From contig JAIRJW010000003.1 in the NCBI GenBank assembly GCA_031260455.1, forward strand, positions 62,001 to 126,000: a stretch of 64,000 nt of DNA, in the 5' to 3' direction. The DNA comes from Fluviicola sp. (GTDB lineage: Bacteria > Bacteroidota > Bacteroidia > Flavobacteriales_D > Crocinitomicaceae). Position numbers and translations under genes: made by a program. The notes beneath the pieces are model-generated. The model was not told the origin of the DNA and did no database searches. It was given only the letters and a program-made list of their open reading frames with translations. Positions 10,090 through 18,353 of this stretch are shown piece by piece. The stretch's first letter is position 1. Each line of letters starts with the position of its first letter.

Positions 10090-10118
10090 CAAAAAAGGGG
10101 CTTTGGGCTCCTTTTTTT
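10090..10118. terminator. Bidirectional intrinsic terminator
   Basis: Hairpin of the form AAAAAAGGGGC / GGGCTCCTTTTTTT between two convergent genes, with a T run on each strand. Its right edge touches the stop codon of the histidine kinase gene. Confidence 0.7.
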
Positions 10119-11358
10119 ACGCCAGTACATCCTGTTCCTCCGAATTCTGAACAAGAATTACGTATTGTGTACCATACGGCTCCATATACACCTCTTTACT
10201 TCCATCCAGCTGTTCAATCAGGGTATCAATCAATACCAGACCAAATGATGAGTTTCCCGTCTGAGGCTTCCAGGTTCCGTTGTCAAAATAAGTAATCCGC
10301 AGCCAGTTCTCACCCTCTCTCTGAATATTGATTTCGATGCGCGGATCCGACAGATTATCAAAAGCATGCTTGAGTGAGTTAGAAACCAATTCGTTAATCA
10401 GCAATCCCACAGGAATCAATGTTTTCAGCCCGATTTTACCAACTCCTGTTTTGACTTCGTAATGCACTCCCTTTTCATTGGCACTCAGGTTCATAATCTC
10501 ATTGATCAGTTCATTCAGATAATCTCCGATACGAATCTGCGAAAGATTATCATTCTGATACAGTTTCTGGTGAATCAATGACATCGCCATGATGCGGTTG
10601 ATCGATTCCTGGAAGGGAACCCGAAATTCGGGATTGTCGATTTCCTGGCTCTGTATCCTGAGTAAACTCACCACAATTTGTAAGTTATTTTTCACCCGGT
10701 GGTGAATTTCCTTTACGAGTGTTGTTTTTTCGTCATTTTGAATTAAAATCCGCGTATTTTGCTCTTTTAACCGTTCAAACGCTTCAATCAATTTCCGTTC
10801 CGAATAGCGGTTCAAGTCAAGATACAGGTAGAGCAAGTAATAATTCAGTAAAAAACCGGCAATTATTTCAATAACCAGGGGAAACTTCTGGCTCACTGTT
10901 CGGACCTGCATTTGCTCAATATGCATGTTTAACGAATAGAAGATGTAAATGGCAATGGCAACCAGGGAGACAAACAGAAGGACAAAGCCAAAAACCCTTC
11001 CGATGCAAAAGAAAGCCAGTGAAATTGCTGCAAGCATCCACAATACGTCCGTCAAATGAATGGTATTGTGAAACTCAATCAAAACATAACTGCTTATCAA
11101 TACCCCACTGGTTGAATAAATGTAGAAAACCAGCATCGGGTTCCGCGTAAGCCACACGATCAACAAACAAATGCTACTGGTCATCACACCAAACGACATC
11201 GGCAGGAAGTTTTCCTTTGAATCAAAATAATAAGCACAGGCCAGCACCACGAAGACAAATAAAAATATAGATGACATACGGAATGCCAGTTTTACTTTCA
11301 GCTTTTCAAAATAATTCTTTACCTCTCCCGGGATGGTAATGATCTCAGTAGTATTCAA
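10117..11358 (-). CDS. Membrane sensor histidine kinase (HisKA_2 type)
   Basis: A 413-residue kinase. Residues 25-180 form about six membrane helices, with no large extracytoplasmic sensor domain, so it may sense within the membrane. A short coiled coil leads to the dimerisation/phosphoacceptor helix LVKEIHHRVKNNLQIV with His219/His220, the signature of the HisKA_2 subfamily. The ATPase domain has LINELVSNSLKHAF (N box), a FDNG motif and SFGLVLIDTLIEQL. No response regulator is adjacent, so it is an orphan and its partner is unknown. It is divergent from the SDR gene across an 84-base space that must carry both promoters. Confidence 0.9.
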   Translation of the reverse strand: MNTTEIITIPGEVKNYFEKLKVKLAFRMSSIFLFVFVVLACAYYFDSKENFLPMSFGVMTSSICLLIVWLTRNPMLVFYIYSTSGVLISSYVLIEFHNTIHLTDVLWMLAAISLAFFCIGRVFGFVLLFVSLVAIAIYIFYSLNMHIEQMQVRTVSQKFPLVIEIIAGFLLNYYLLYLYLDLNRYSERKLIEAFERLKEQNTRILIQNDEKTTLVKEIHHRVKNNLQIVVSLLRIQSQEIDNPEFRVPFQESINRIMAMSLIHQKLYQNDNLSQIRIGDYLNELINEIMNLSANEKGVHYEVKTGVGKIGLKTLIPVGLLINELVSNSLKHAFDNLSDPRIEINIQREGENWLRITYFDNGTWKPQTGNSSFGLVLIDTLIEQLDGSKEVYMEPYGTQYVILVQNSEEQDVLA

Positions 11359-11442
11359 TTGCAGTCCAATATTTATTCCATACTAATATAACAATATTTT
11401 CTTTAGTTTGTTATCCTGATCAAATTTTGTACTTTGCAAAGT

Positions 11443-12225
11443 ATGAAACAAGTCGCATGGATTACGGGAGCTTCATCGGGAATTGGTGAAGAAATCTGCA
11501 AACAACTTGCCCAAAAAGGACTCAGGTTGATCTTGTCGAGCCGCAGTGAGGAAAAGCTTCTTACACTGCAAAAAAAACTGCCTCATCCGGAAGAACACCT
11601 GATTGTTCCACTGGACCTGGAACATTCGGGAAATTTTGCCGAAATAGTCAGACAAACGCTGGAACAAACGAAGCGCATCGATTACCTGTATAACTGCGGC
11701 GGGCTTAGTCAACGGGCTGAAGCCAGTGAAACCTCTCTCAATATTGACCGTAAAATAATGGAAATCAACTATTTTGGAACAATCACTCTGACCAAAGCTG
11801 TACTGCCTTACATGCAGTCCCAGAAATCGGGACACATTATTGCGATCTCCAGCATTGCCGGAAAATTCGGTTTTTATCTGCGATCTGCCTATAGTGCAAG
11901 CAAGCACGCCATTCAGGGCTTTTTTGAAAGTTTGCTACTGGAAGAGGCTAAAAACAATATTTCAGTGACTATTGCTTATCCGGGAAAGATCAATACCCCG
12001 ATTTCTCTCAGTGCCCTGGGAAAAGACGGAAAAGCACACGGTGAAATGGATCACAACCAGGCAACGGGAATGCCTGTGGAAGAATGCGTTTCCATTTTAT
12101 TGAAAGCAGTGGCTAAAAAGAAGAAAGAAATCCTGATCGGGAATAAAGAAATCAAAGCTGTCACGATTAAGCGTTTTTTTCCGGGATTGTTCTGGAAGAT
12201 TATTTCAAAGCAAAGCGCTACATAG
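11443..12225 (+). CDS. Short-chain dehydrogenase/reductase
   Basis: A 260-residue NAD(P)-dependent oxidoreductase of the classical SDR family. The cofactor motif TGASSGIG spans residues 8-15, with Arg34 following the second strand, which suggests NADP preference. The NNAG motif is replaced by NCGG at 84-87. The catalytic residues Ser136/137, Tyr150 and Lys154 are all visible (ISSIAG, YSASK). A basic hydrophobic C-terminus (KRFFPGLFWKIISK) resembles DHRS7-like enzymes that touch membranes. I chose the ATG at 11443 over an upstream TTG because the Rossmann strand then starts right after the first residues, as in the family. Substrate unknown. Confidence 0.9.
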   Translation: MKQVAWITGASSGIGEEICKQLAQKGLRLILSSRSEEKLLTLQKKLPHPEEHLIVPLDLEHSGNFAEIVRQTLEQTKRIDYLYNCGGLSQRAEASETSLNIDRKIMEINYFGTITLTKAVLPYMQSQKSGHIIAISSIAGKFGFYLRSAYSASKHAIQGFFESLLLEEAKNNISVTIAYPGKINTPISLSALGKDGKAHGEMDHNQATGMPVEECVSILLKAVAKKKKEILIGNKEIKAVTIKRFFPGLFWKIISKQSAT

Positions 12226-12316
12226 ACTTAAAGACAGCAGATAACAAGAGACAAAAGATAATAGACTTGTCACTTTCATCAAATTCAAGTCTTTTGTCCG
12301 ATGTCTTTAAAATCTT
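12224..12316. repeat. AGAC-rich imperfect inverted repeat (copy 1)
   Basis: The space between convergent SDR and purC genes is filled by a long imperfect hairpin. The outer left arm AGACTTAAAGACA (12224-12236) faces a right arm whose complement reads AGATTTTAAAGACA (12302-12315). Inner arms share GACAAAAGA and AGACTTG. The same wording, including ACAAGAGAC, recurs in the space at 15255-15361. It may serve as a bidirectional terminator or belong to a dispersed repeat family. Confidence 0.6.
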
Positions 12317-13274
12317 ATATAATTCCTTTGTCCATTAAAAACACCGCTACATTCGTTTCAATGCGCTTGTTGATGTTTGAGGTATCGCTTTTCACGAACT
12401 TGTTTCCAGTAATTTTCTCGTACAATTCAATGTAACGCTCCGCAATTGTTTCCACAAAAGAATCCGGCATATCTGGCATCACCTGCCCTTCCAATCCCTG
12501 GAATCCATTTTCGATCAGCCACTGGCGTACAAATTCTTTCGAAAGCTGCCTTTGCGGCTCTCCTTTTTCTTGTCTCTCTTCATAGCCTTCAGCATAAAAA
12601 TAGCGGGAGGAATCCGGCGTATGAATTTCATCGATCAGGATTACTTCTCCATTGCGGATTCCAAATTCATACTTCGTGTCCACGAGGATCAATCCTCTTT
12701 CGGCAGCCATTTTCGTCCCTCTTTGGAACAAAGCGCGGGTATATGTTTCCATTTTCTCATAAATCTCCTGTGGAACAATTCCCTTTTTCAGTATATCTTC
12801 CCTGGAAATATCTTCATCATGACCTTCATCCGCTTTCGTAGCCGGAGTGATAATCGGTTCCGGAAAACGGTCGTTCTCTTTCATTCCCTCCGGTAGAGCT
12901 ACTCCGCAAAGCATTCTTCTTCCCAAAGCATATTCTCTTGCAGCATGTCCTGCCAGGTATCCCCTGATCACCATTTCGACACGAACCGGTTCGCAGGCAT
13001 AACCAACTGCAACAGAAGGATCCGGAACTCCGATCAGCCAGTTCGGAACGATATCCCGGGTCGCTTCCATAAACATGGTTGCAACCTGATTCAAAACCTG
13101 TCCCTTGAAAGGAATTCCTTTGGGTAAAATGTGATCGAAAGCTGAAATGCGATCCGTTGCGACCATCACCATGATGTTGTTATCGATCGTATACACCTCC
13201 CGCACTTTTCCACGGTAAACATTAGTTTGCTTCGGAAATTTGAAATTGGTACTTGTTATTGTTTCGTTCAACAT
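12315..13274 (-). CDS. purC: Phosphoribosylaminoimidazole-succinocarboxamide synthase
   Basis: Catalyses the ATP-dependent condensation of CAIR with aspartate to SAICAR in purine synthesis. At 319 residues it belongs to the longer SAICAR synthetase type, not the 240-residue E. coli type. Visible motifs are [24 protein letters not shown], the [17 protein letters not shown] segment, and [11 protein letters not shown] followed by [13 protein letters not shown] near the C-terminal half. The start at 13274 follows the phoH stop by only 24 bases, so it is likely the second gene of a phoH-purC unit. Its end abuts the AGAC repeat. Confidence 0.96.
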   Translation of the reverse strand: MLNETITSTNFKFPKQTNVYRGKVREVYTIDNNIMVMVATDRISAFDHILPKGIPFKGQVLNQVATMFMEATRDIVPNWLIGVPDPSVAVGYACEPVRVEMVIRGYLAGHAAREYALGRRMLCGVALPEGMKENDRFPEPIITPATKADEGHDEDISREDILKKGIVPQEIYEKMETYTRALFQRGTKMAAERGLILVDTKYEFGIRNGEVILIDEIHTPDSSRYFYAEGYEERQEKGEPQRQLSKEFVRQWLIENGFQGLEGQVMPDMPDSFVETIAERYIELYEKITGNKFVKSDTSNINKRIETNVAVFLMDKGII

Positions 13275-13298
13275 GTTCTGAAATTTTGAATCTTACTA

Positions 13299-14303
13299 TT
13301 ACTTTCTTCCTGATCCTGGTTTTTCCTCCTCTCCCTCTTTTTCGAATTTCTTCGCTTTTTCAATTGCTTCCGCTTTATCGAAAGCATCTATAATGCGTTT
13401 CACAAGAGAGTGCCGGATCACATCACTTTGTGTCAGACGAATGATTTCAATACCTTCCACATCATTCAGAATATCCAGTGCATAAGACAACCCGGATCGC
13501 TGACGATGAGGTAAATCCACCTGTGACATATCACCCGTGATCACAAACTGGGCCGTTTGTCCCATGCGCGTCAGGAACATTTTCATCTGCATTACCGTTG
13601 CGTTCTGAGCCTCATCCAGGATTACAAATGCCTTGTCGAGCGTTCTGCCACGCATAAATGCCAAAGGAGCAATCTCGATGATCCCGAATTCGATCATATC
13701 CGCCAGTTTCTCGGCAGGAATCATGTCCCGGAGCGCGTCATACAACGGCATCAGGTACGGATCGAGCTTTTCCTTGAGGTCTCCCGGAAGGAAGCCCAGG
13801 TTTTCTCCCGCTTCCACAGCCGGACGTGTTAAAATGATCCGTTTCACTTCCTTTGCCTTCAACGCTCTGACTGCCAGTGCAACCGCCGTGTAAGTTTTTC
13901 CCGTACCAGCCGGACCGACCGCAAAGACCATATCGCTTTTATTGACTGCCTGAACGAGTTTTCTCTGATTCAGGGTCTTGGCTTTGATCTTTACCCCTCC
14001 GTTTCCGTGCACCAGTGTTTCCGTTCCGTCAGAAGAGAGCATAACGGAACCATCATCCAGCATCAGGTTGTCGATATTGTTCTCCGTTAAAATATTGTAC
14101 TGGTGAAAATGTGCTAAAATCAGCTCAAACTTGCGTTCAAATTCTTCCAGCACTTCCGGATCACCAATAATTGTCAATTCATTTCCCCGTGAGTTGATCT
14201 TTAATTTTGGAAAAAAAGATCGGATGTGCTTCAGATTCGAATTGTTCACACCAAACAATTCTGCCACATTCACTCCTTTTATTTCGATTTTCTTCTCTGT
14301 CAA
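13299..14303 (-). CDS. PhoH family P-loop ATPase
   Basis: A 334-residue PhoH-like protein: an N-terminal KH-like region (residues 20-70), then an ATPase domain with Walker A GPAGTGKT at 130-137 and Walker B VILDEAQNAT near 226-235, followed by TGDMSQVDLP. Family members are linked to RNA metabolism and often sit beside ybeY or endoribonucleases; here the neighbours are purC and the SAM-hydroxide adenosyltransferase. The best start is a TTG at 14303; no in-frame ATG precedes the conserved region. The C-terminus is highly charged (EKEGEEEKPGSGRK). Family call is secure, exact role is not. Confidence 0.93.
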   Translation of the reverse strand: MTEKKIEIKGVNVAELFGVNNSNLKHIRSFFPKLKINSRGNELTIIGDPEVLEEFERKFELILAHFHQYNILTENNIDNLMLDDGSVMLSSDGTETLVHGNGGVKIKAKTLNQRKLVQAVNKSDMVFAVGPAGTGKTYTAVALAVRALKAKEVKRIILTRPAVEAGENLGFLPGDLKEKLDPYLMPLYDALRDMIPAEKLADMIEFGIIEIAPLAFMRGRTLDKAFVILDEAQNATVMQMKMFLTRMGQTAQFVITGDMSQVDLPHRQRSGLSYALDILNDVEGIEIIRLTQSDVIRHSLVKRIIDAFDKAEAIEKAKKFEKEGEEEKPGSGRK

Positions 14304-14406
14304 TGTGAATAAATCTTTTTGTTTCTAAGCTTTGGTTGTATTATTAACCCGTATTTTTGAAACAAATTTAATTAATTTTTCATCGGATAAGGACAGTGTT
14401 CATCAA

Positions 14407-15255
14407 ATGGGAATTATCACTCTGACAACAGATATGGGACTGACCGACTACTACGTAGCGGTTTTAAAGGGAAATTTGTTCAAACTGGCTCCCGGAGCGT
14501 CCGTGGTGGATATTACTCATCAGGTAAAACCTTTTGATATTGCGGACGCAAGCTACTACATCCAGGCTTCGTTTCACGAATTTCCGGAAGGAACGATACA
14601 CATCATCGGAGTGGACAGTGAACCCATTATCAATTCCAGCAATGGCGCTTATCCGGGTATTTTACTCTTCAGGGGACATTACTTTATTTCGAATGACAAT
14701 GGCATTTTTGCTTTAATCCTGCGGGGAGAAAAACCAGAAGGTTTCTGGCGGATAGATAACGTACTTTCCAACCCGAAAGGATTGCGCTTCCCTGTGAAAA
14801 ACATTTTTGTACCGACGGCAGCACGCATTCTCGCTGGAGAGCCGCTGAACGCTATCGGCTCTGAAGAAACATCCTGGCGTGTGGCACATACAGTAGCTGC
14901 TGTTATTGAAGAAAACCTCATCAAAGGTTCCATTATTCACATCGATCATTACGGAAACGCCATTACGAACATCACCAAAGAAATCTTTGCGCGTTTCGAA
15001 GATGCTCCTTTCACGATCCTGTTCCGCAAACGCGAATATTATATCGACGAGATTTCCAGTACTTACAATGATGTGGCTCCGGGTGAACGCCTGGCATTTT
15101 TCAACGACAATAACCTGCTGGAAATTTCCATTAACAAAGGCGCAACCGGAAATGGTGGTGGAGCAGATTCACTTTTCGGACTGCGGGTTCACGACTTGGT
15201 ACGCATTGAATTTACGCCGCGTGGTTCTGCTAAAACGCTCGATTCTTTGTTTTGA
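14407..15255 (+). CDS. SAM hydroxide adenosyltransferase (DUF62 family)
   Basis: A 282-residue member of the DUF62 family, which hydrolyses S-adenosylmethionine to adenosine and methionine and is related to the fluorinase and chlorinase. The N-terminus ITLTTDMGLTDYYVAVLKG carries the conserved aspartates, and VVDITHQVKPFDI and YPGILLFRGHYFISNDNGIF follow in normal order. The second domain contains HIDHYGNAITNIT, the RHGN-like segment of the hydrolase type. I chose the ATG at 14407; an upstream TTG at 14332 would add 25 poorly fitting residues. It is divergent from phoH, and this pairing with purC and gldFG is familiar in Flavobacteriales. The biological purpose of the reaction is unsettled. 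Confidence 0.9.
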   Translation: MGIITLTTDMGLTDYYVAVLKGNLFKLAPGASVVDITHQVKPFDIADASYYIQASFHEFPEGTIHIIGVDSEPIINSSNGAYPGILLFRGHYFISNDNGIFALILRGEKPEGFWRIDNVLSNPKGLRFPVKNIFVPTAARILAGEPLNAIGSEETSWRVAHTVAAVIEENLIKGSIIHIDHYGNAITNITKEIFARFEDAPFTILFRKREYYIDEISSTYNDVAPGERLAFFNDNNLLEISINKGATGNGGGADSLFGLRVHDLVRIEFTPRGSAKTLDSLF

Positions 15256-15361
15256 AAGACTTTAAAGACGATAGACTCAAAACAAGAGACTTCAGACTGT
15301 TTTTGTATGATGTCTTGCGCCTACAGTCTTGTGTCTCTTGTCTTTCAAATTAAAGTCTTTT
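15255..15361. repeat. AGAC-rich imperfect inverted repeat (copy 2)
   Basis: The space after the SAM-adenosyltransferase stop holds outer arms AAAGACTTTAA (15256 onward) and its complement near 15351-15361. Inner arms share ACAAGAGAC and AGACTGT, and AGAC units recur every 8-12 bases. It resembles the copy at 12224-12316. Here both flanking genes point right, so it is not simply a convergent terminator. Confidence 0.6.
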
Positions 15362-15384
15362 TACATGATAAAAATCATCACCAT

Positions 15385-15708
15385 ATGCTGACACGAATTG
15401 TGAAACTCACTTTCCAGGAAGAAAAAATTGATGACTTTCTCGCTTATTTCAATACCATCAACACCCGTGTAAGTACCTTTGAAAATTGCTACGGTATGCG
15501 TTTGATGCAGGACATGTATCACCCATATATTGTGTTTACTTACAGTAACTGGAAAGACGAATCTGCGTTAAACCGTTACCGGGATTCGGAATTATTCAGA
15601 GGAGTCTGGTCCACAATCAAACCCTGGTTCGGAGGAAAACCTGAAGCGTGGAGCGTTGAAACGCAATTCGAAGATGGTACATTTTCGCCCAACCATCCCG
15701 AAAATTAA
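15385..15708 (+). CDS. Antibiotic-biosynthesis-monooxygenase-like (ABM fold) protein
   Basis: A 107-residue cytosolic protein with the ferredoxin-like dimeric alpha/beta-barrel pattern of the ABM superfamily: strand MLTRIVKLTFQ, helix IDDFLAYFNTINTRVSTF, strand YGMRLMQDMYHPYIVFTYSNW, helix ESALNRYRDSELFRGVW and a final strand. Several relatives are heme-degrading or quinone-modifying enzymes, but no catalytic residue can be assigned here. I chose the ATG at 15385 because the upstream alternative would extend into the AGAC repeat. It sits just before gldF with 72 bases between, including a promoter-like element, so the genes are probably transcribed separately. Confidence 0.78.
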   Translation: MLTRIVKLTFQEEKIDDFLAYFNTINTRVSTFENCYGMRLMQDMYHPYIVFTYSNWKDESALNRYRDSELFRGVWSTIKPWFGGKPEAWSVETQFEDGTFSPNHPEN

Positions 15709-15756
15709 ACGTTTATAGCTACCCGGATAAATAGAGTATTTTCTCAATATTGTTCT

Positions 15757-15764
15757 TATTTTTG
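15757..15764 (+). promoter_or_regulatory. Candidate -7 promoter element for the gldF operon (TATTTTTG)
   Basis: Exact TAnnTTTG match, 16 bases before the gldF ATG and in the only gap ahead of the gldF-gldG-DUF4340 run. No clear -33 element. Confidence 0.45.
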
Positions 15765-15780
15765 CCGAACTTAAAAAAAT

Positions 15781-16536
15781 ATGAAAGCACTTTACTGGAA
15801 AGAGATCAGGAGTTTTTTGGGCTCGATAATCGGGTATATTTTCATTGTTATATTCCTGATCAGTTCGGGAATCTTTCACTGGATTGTGTCCGAAGACACG
15901 AATCTGCTGAACGGTGAAGAAGTGGATTTGATTCCCTTTTTTAACTTGTCTCCCGTGATCTTTTTAATCCTGATTCCGGCAATTACCATGCGGATGATCG
16001 CCGAAGAACGCAAAACGGGAACGATCGAATTGCTTTTCACCCGTCCGATCACTGATTTCCAGATCATTATGGCCAAATACCTGGCTGGAGTAACGTTGCT
16101 CGTTATTTCGCTTTTACCTACCCTGATTTATTATTTCAGCATGGTTCATCTGGGTGTGGATGCCATGGATGAAAACGGGATTTCGAAAACGGTCATTGAC
16201 GAAGGAGCCACTTTCACCTCATACCTGGGACTGATTTTACTTGGAGCGACATTCATCGCTATTGGGATTTTCTCTTCCGCGATAACAAGCAACCAGATTG
16301 TTGCCTTCATTATTGCCATGTTCCTTTGCTGGCTGTTCTACGATGGGTTTGAGCTTCTGGGTTCATTCAATCTGATGGGAGACATGGATATTGTATTCCA
16401 GTATATTGGTTTGACTTCCCACTATAAGAGTATTATGAAAGGGGTAATTGACACCGGTGACCTTATTTATTTTTTCGGGATGATTGCAATCTTTTTAGCT
16501 GCAACGCTCACTGTTGTTAAATCTTTGAAACGTTAA
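15781..16536 (+). CDS. gldF: Gliding-motility ABC transporter permease GldF
   Basis: A 251-residue ABC-2 type permease with six predicted membrane helices. Early features are KALYWKEIRSFLGSIIGYIF and, between helices 2 and 3, the family segment MRMIAEERKTGTIELLFTRPI. It is followed after four bases by gldG. In Flavobacterium johnsoniae, GldF, GldG and the ATPase GldA form an ABC transporter needed for gliding; the candidate gldA lies at 55817 in this window. The transported substrate is not established. Identification rests on the gldFG pairing and on the permease pattern. Confidence 0.93.
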   Translation: MKALYWKEIRSFLGSIIGYIFIVIFLISSGIFHWIVSEDTNLLNGEEVDLIPFFNLSPVIFLILIPAITMRMIAEERKTGTIELLFTRPITDFQIIMAKYLAGVTLLVISLLPTLIYYFSMVHLGVDAMDENGISKTVIDEGATFTSYLGLILLGATFIAIGIFSSAITSNQIVAFIIAMFLCWLFYDGFELLGSFNLMGDMDIVFQYIGLTSHYKSIMKGVIDTGDLIYFFGMIAIFLAATLTVVKSLKR

Positions 16537-16540
16537 TCCA

Positions 16541-18349
16541 ATGGCTGAAAATACCGGAAAAATCAAAAAATTCTATAACTGGGCGGTGCTTGCGATCATC
16601 GTTGGAATCGTGGTGTTCCTGAATATCATCGGGACATTTATTTATTCCCGGGTCGATATGACTGAGGACGAGCGTTACTCCCTTTCCAGAGGTTCAATCG
16701 AATTCCTGAAAAAAATGAATGAATCCTCAAAAGGAAATAAGAAATCAAACCGTTTGTTCCTGAAAATTTATCTGGACGGAAAACTTCCGGCGGAGATCAA
16801 GCGTTTCCGCAATGCAATAGAAGACAAACTGGATGAGTTCAAGGAAATTGCTGGAGACCGTATCGAATTCCAGTTCATCGACCCGCTGGAAGGAACCGAA
16901 GCGGAACGTGATGCACTTTTCCAGATCCTTTACAACAAAGGACAAGGAATTATTCCGCTGGAAATCCTGTATCAGAAAGATGGTTCACAATCCCAGATGA
17001 TCCTTTGGCCGGGAGCTGAGATCGAATATGAAGGTTCCACCAGGAATTATGCTCAGTTACTTCCAGGGTCTCCCCAGGGGCAACCGGCTCAATTATCAAA
17101 AGAATTTTCCGAAACAACCGTTCAGAATTCCATCAATAACCTGGAATACATGCTTATTTCGGCGCTCCGAAGAACCATTCAGAAACAAAAACCGCGCATT
17201 GCTTTCATCGGGGGACATGGAGAACTTCGCTTTCAGGAAACGCAGCGCGTAAGAACCTTACTTGAGCCTTACTATTCCATTGAAGATATAATGCTGAAGG
17301 ATTCATTGCGGGTACTGGACGGTTTCACAGGAGCTATCATCGCCCGGCCAAGAACGGCATATTCAGACAAGGATTTATATATCATCGACCAGTTCATTAT
17401 GCGCGGAGGACGACTCATGTGTTTCTTCGACAAGCTGACTTTTCCTCAGGATTCGCTGAACAGAACCGGAATGACCAGTACTGTGAGAACAGAGTTGGGG
17501 CTGGACAAACTGCTTTTTGACTACGGAATTAAAACCAACGACAATTACGTCATGGATGTACGCTGTGCGCCAATCCAAACACCTTTTGCCAAACAGAGTC
17601 TTCTCCCGTGGTTCTTCTATGTGGCAGCAACTCCGACCAAACATCCGATTGCGCGAAACATCGAACCGGTGATGCTGCGATACGTTTCCCAAATTCAACT
17701 GATCCCGGGAGACAAGCGTCTTGTTTCCCCGATCCTGACGAGCTCTACCAATTCCCGGGTAAGCGTCATGGCGCCAATGATCAGCCTTGGAATGCCAATG
17801 AATTTCGGAAAAGTTCCGATTCTGGCAGACAATCCGACTTCCGAAGCCAATAAAATTTGCCTTGCAGGTTTATCCGAAGGGAAATTCGATTCACACTTCA
17901 AAAACCGCCTCACGGATGAATTTGCCAAAAACCCGGAATCCGGGTTCCTCACCAGCAGCAAGGAAGAAGGAAAAGTGCTCGTCGTAACAAACGGATCGTT
18001 CATTGCGAACTATTACGATTCAATGCCGAATAAAGTCGGACAGATGATGTATCGCCCGATTTCATTCAACAACCTGCGATACGATGAAGTAATGGCCCAA
18101 ATGCGCATGCAGCCGTTAATTTACGGAAACCAGGAGTTTTTCCAGAATGTTGTCGATTATATGATGGGAGACAATTCTGTTTTGAACATCCGGAGCAAAC
18201 AAATTGATATTCACCCGATCGACAAGGAAAAGGTGAAAAATCAACGCATGAAATACATCCTGATCAACGTAGCCCTGCCTTCACTTTTAATCATTTTACT
18301 GGCAATTTTATTGTTTTACTTACGCAAACGTCGTTACGCACGTTCTTAG
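16541..18349 (+). CDS. gldG: Gliding-motility ABC transporter auxiliary protein GldG
   Basis: A 602-residue protein anchored by one N-terminal helix (about residues 12-33) and one C-terminal helix (about 573-595), with a large extracytoplasmic domain between them. MTEDERYSLSRGSIEFL just after the first helix, and PRIAFIGGHGE with a later long-range Rossmann-like pattern, are typical of GldG and the ABC-type uncharacterised transport family (DUF4350-like). It begins four bases after gldF and ends four bases before the DUF4340 gene, so all three are one operon. It probably works with GldF and GldA in gliding and surface-protein handling. Confidence 0.93.
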   Translation: MAENTGKIKKFYNWAVLAIIVGIVVFLNIIGTFIYSRVDMTEDERYSLSRGSIEFLKKMNESSKGNKKSNRLFLKIYLDGKLPAEIKRFRNAIEDKLDEFKEIAGDRIEFQFIDPLEGTEAERDALFQILYNKGQGIIPLEILYQKDGSQSQMILWPGAEIEYEGSTRNYAQLLPGSPQGQPAQLSKEFSETTVQNSINNLEYMLISALRRTIQKQKPRIAFIGGHGELRFQETQRVRTLLEPYYSIEDIMLKDSLRVLDGFTGAIIARPRTAYSDKDLYIIDQFIMRGGRLMCFFDKLTFPQDSLNRTGMTSTVRTELGLDKLLFDYGIKTNDNYVMDVRCAPIQTPFAKQSLLPWFFYVAATPTKHPIARNIEPVMLRYVSQIQLIPGDKRLVSPILTSSTNSRVSVMAPMISLGMPMNFGKVPILADNPTSEANKICLAGLSEGKFDSHFKNRLTDEFAKNPESGFLTSSKEEGKVLVVTNGSFIANYYDSMPNKVGQMMYRPISFNNLRYDEVMAQMRMQPLIYGNQEFFQNVVDYMMGDNSVLNIRSKQIDIHPIDKEKVKNQRMKYILINVALPSLLIILLAILLFYLRKRRYARS

Positions 18350-18353
18350 AGAT

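Noticed and set aside
12224-15361. CRISPR array from the AGAC units
   Set aside because: Units are short, irregular and palindromic, with no repeat-spacer regularity and no cas genes.
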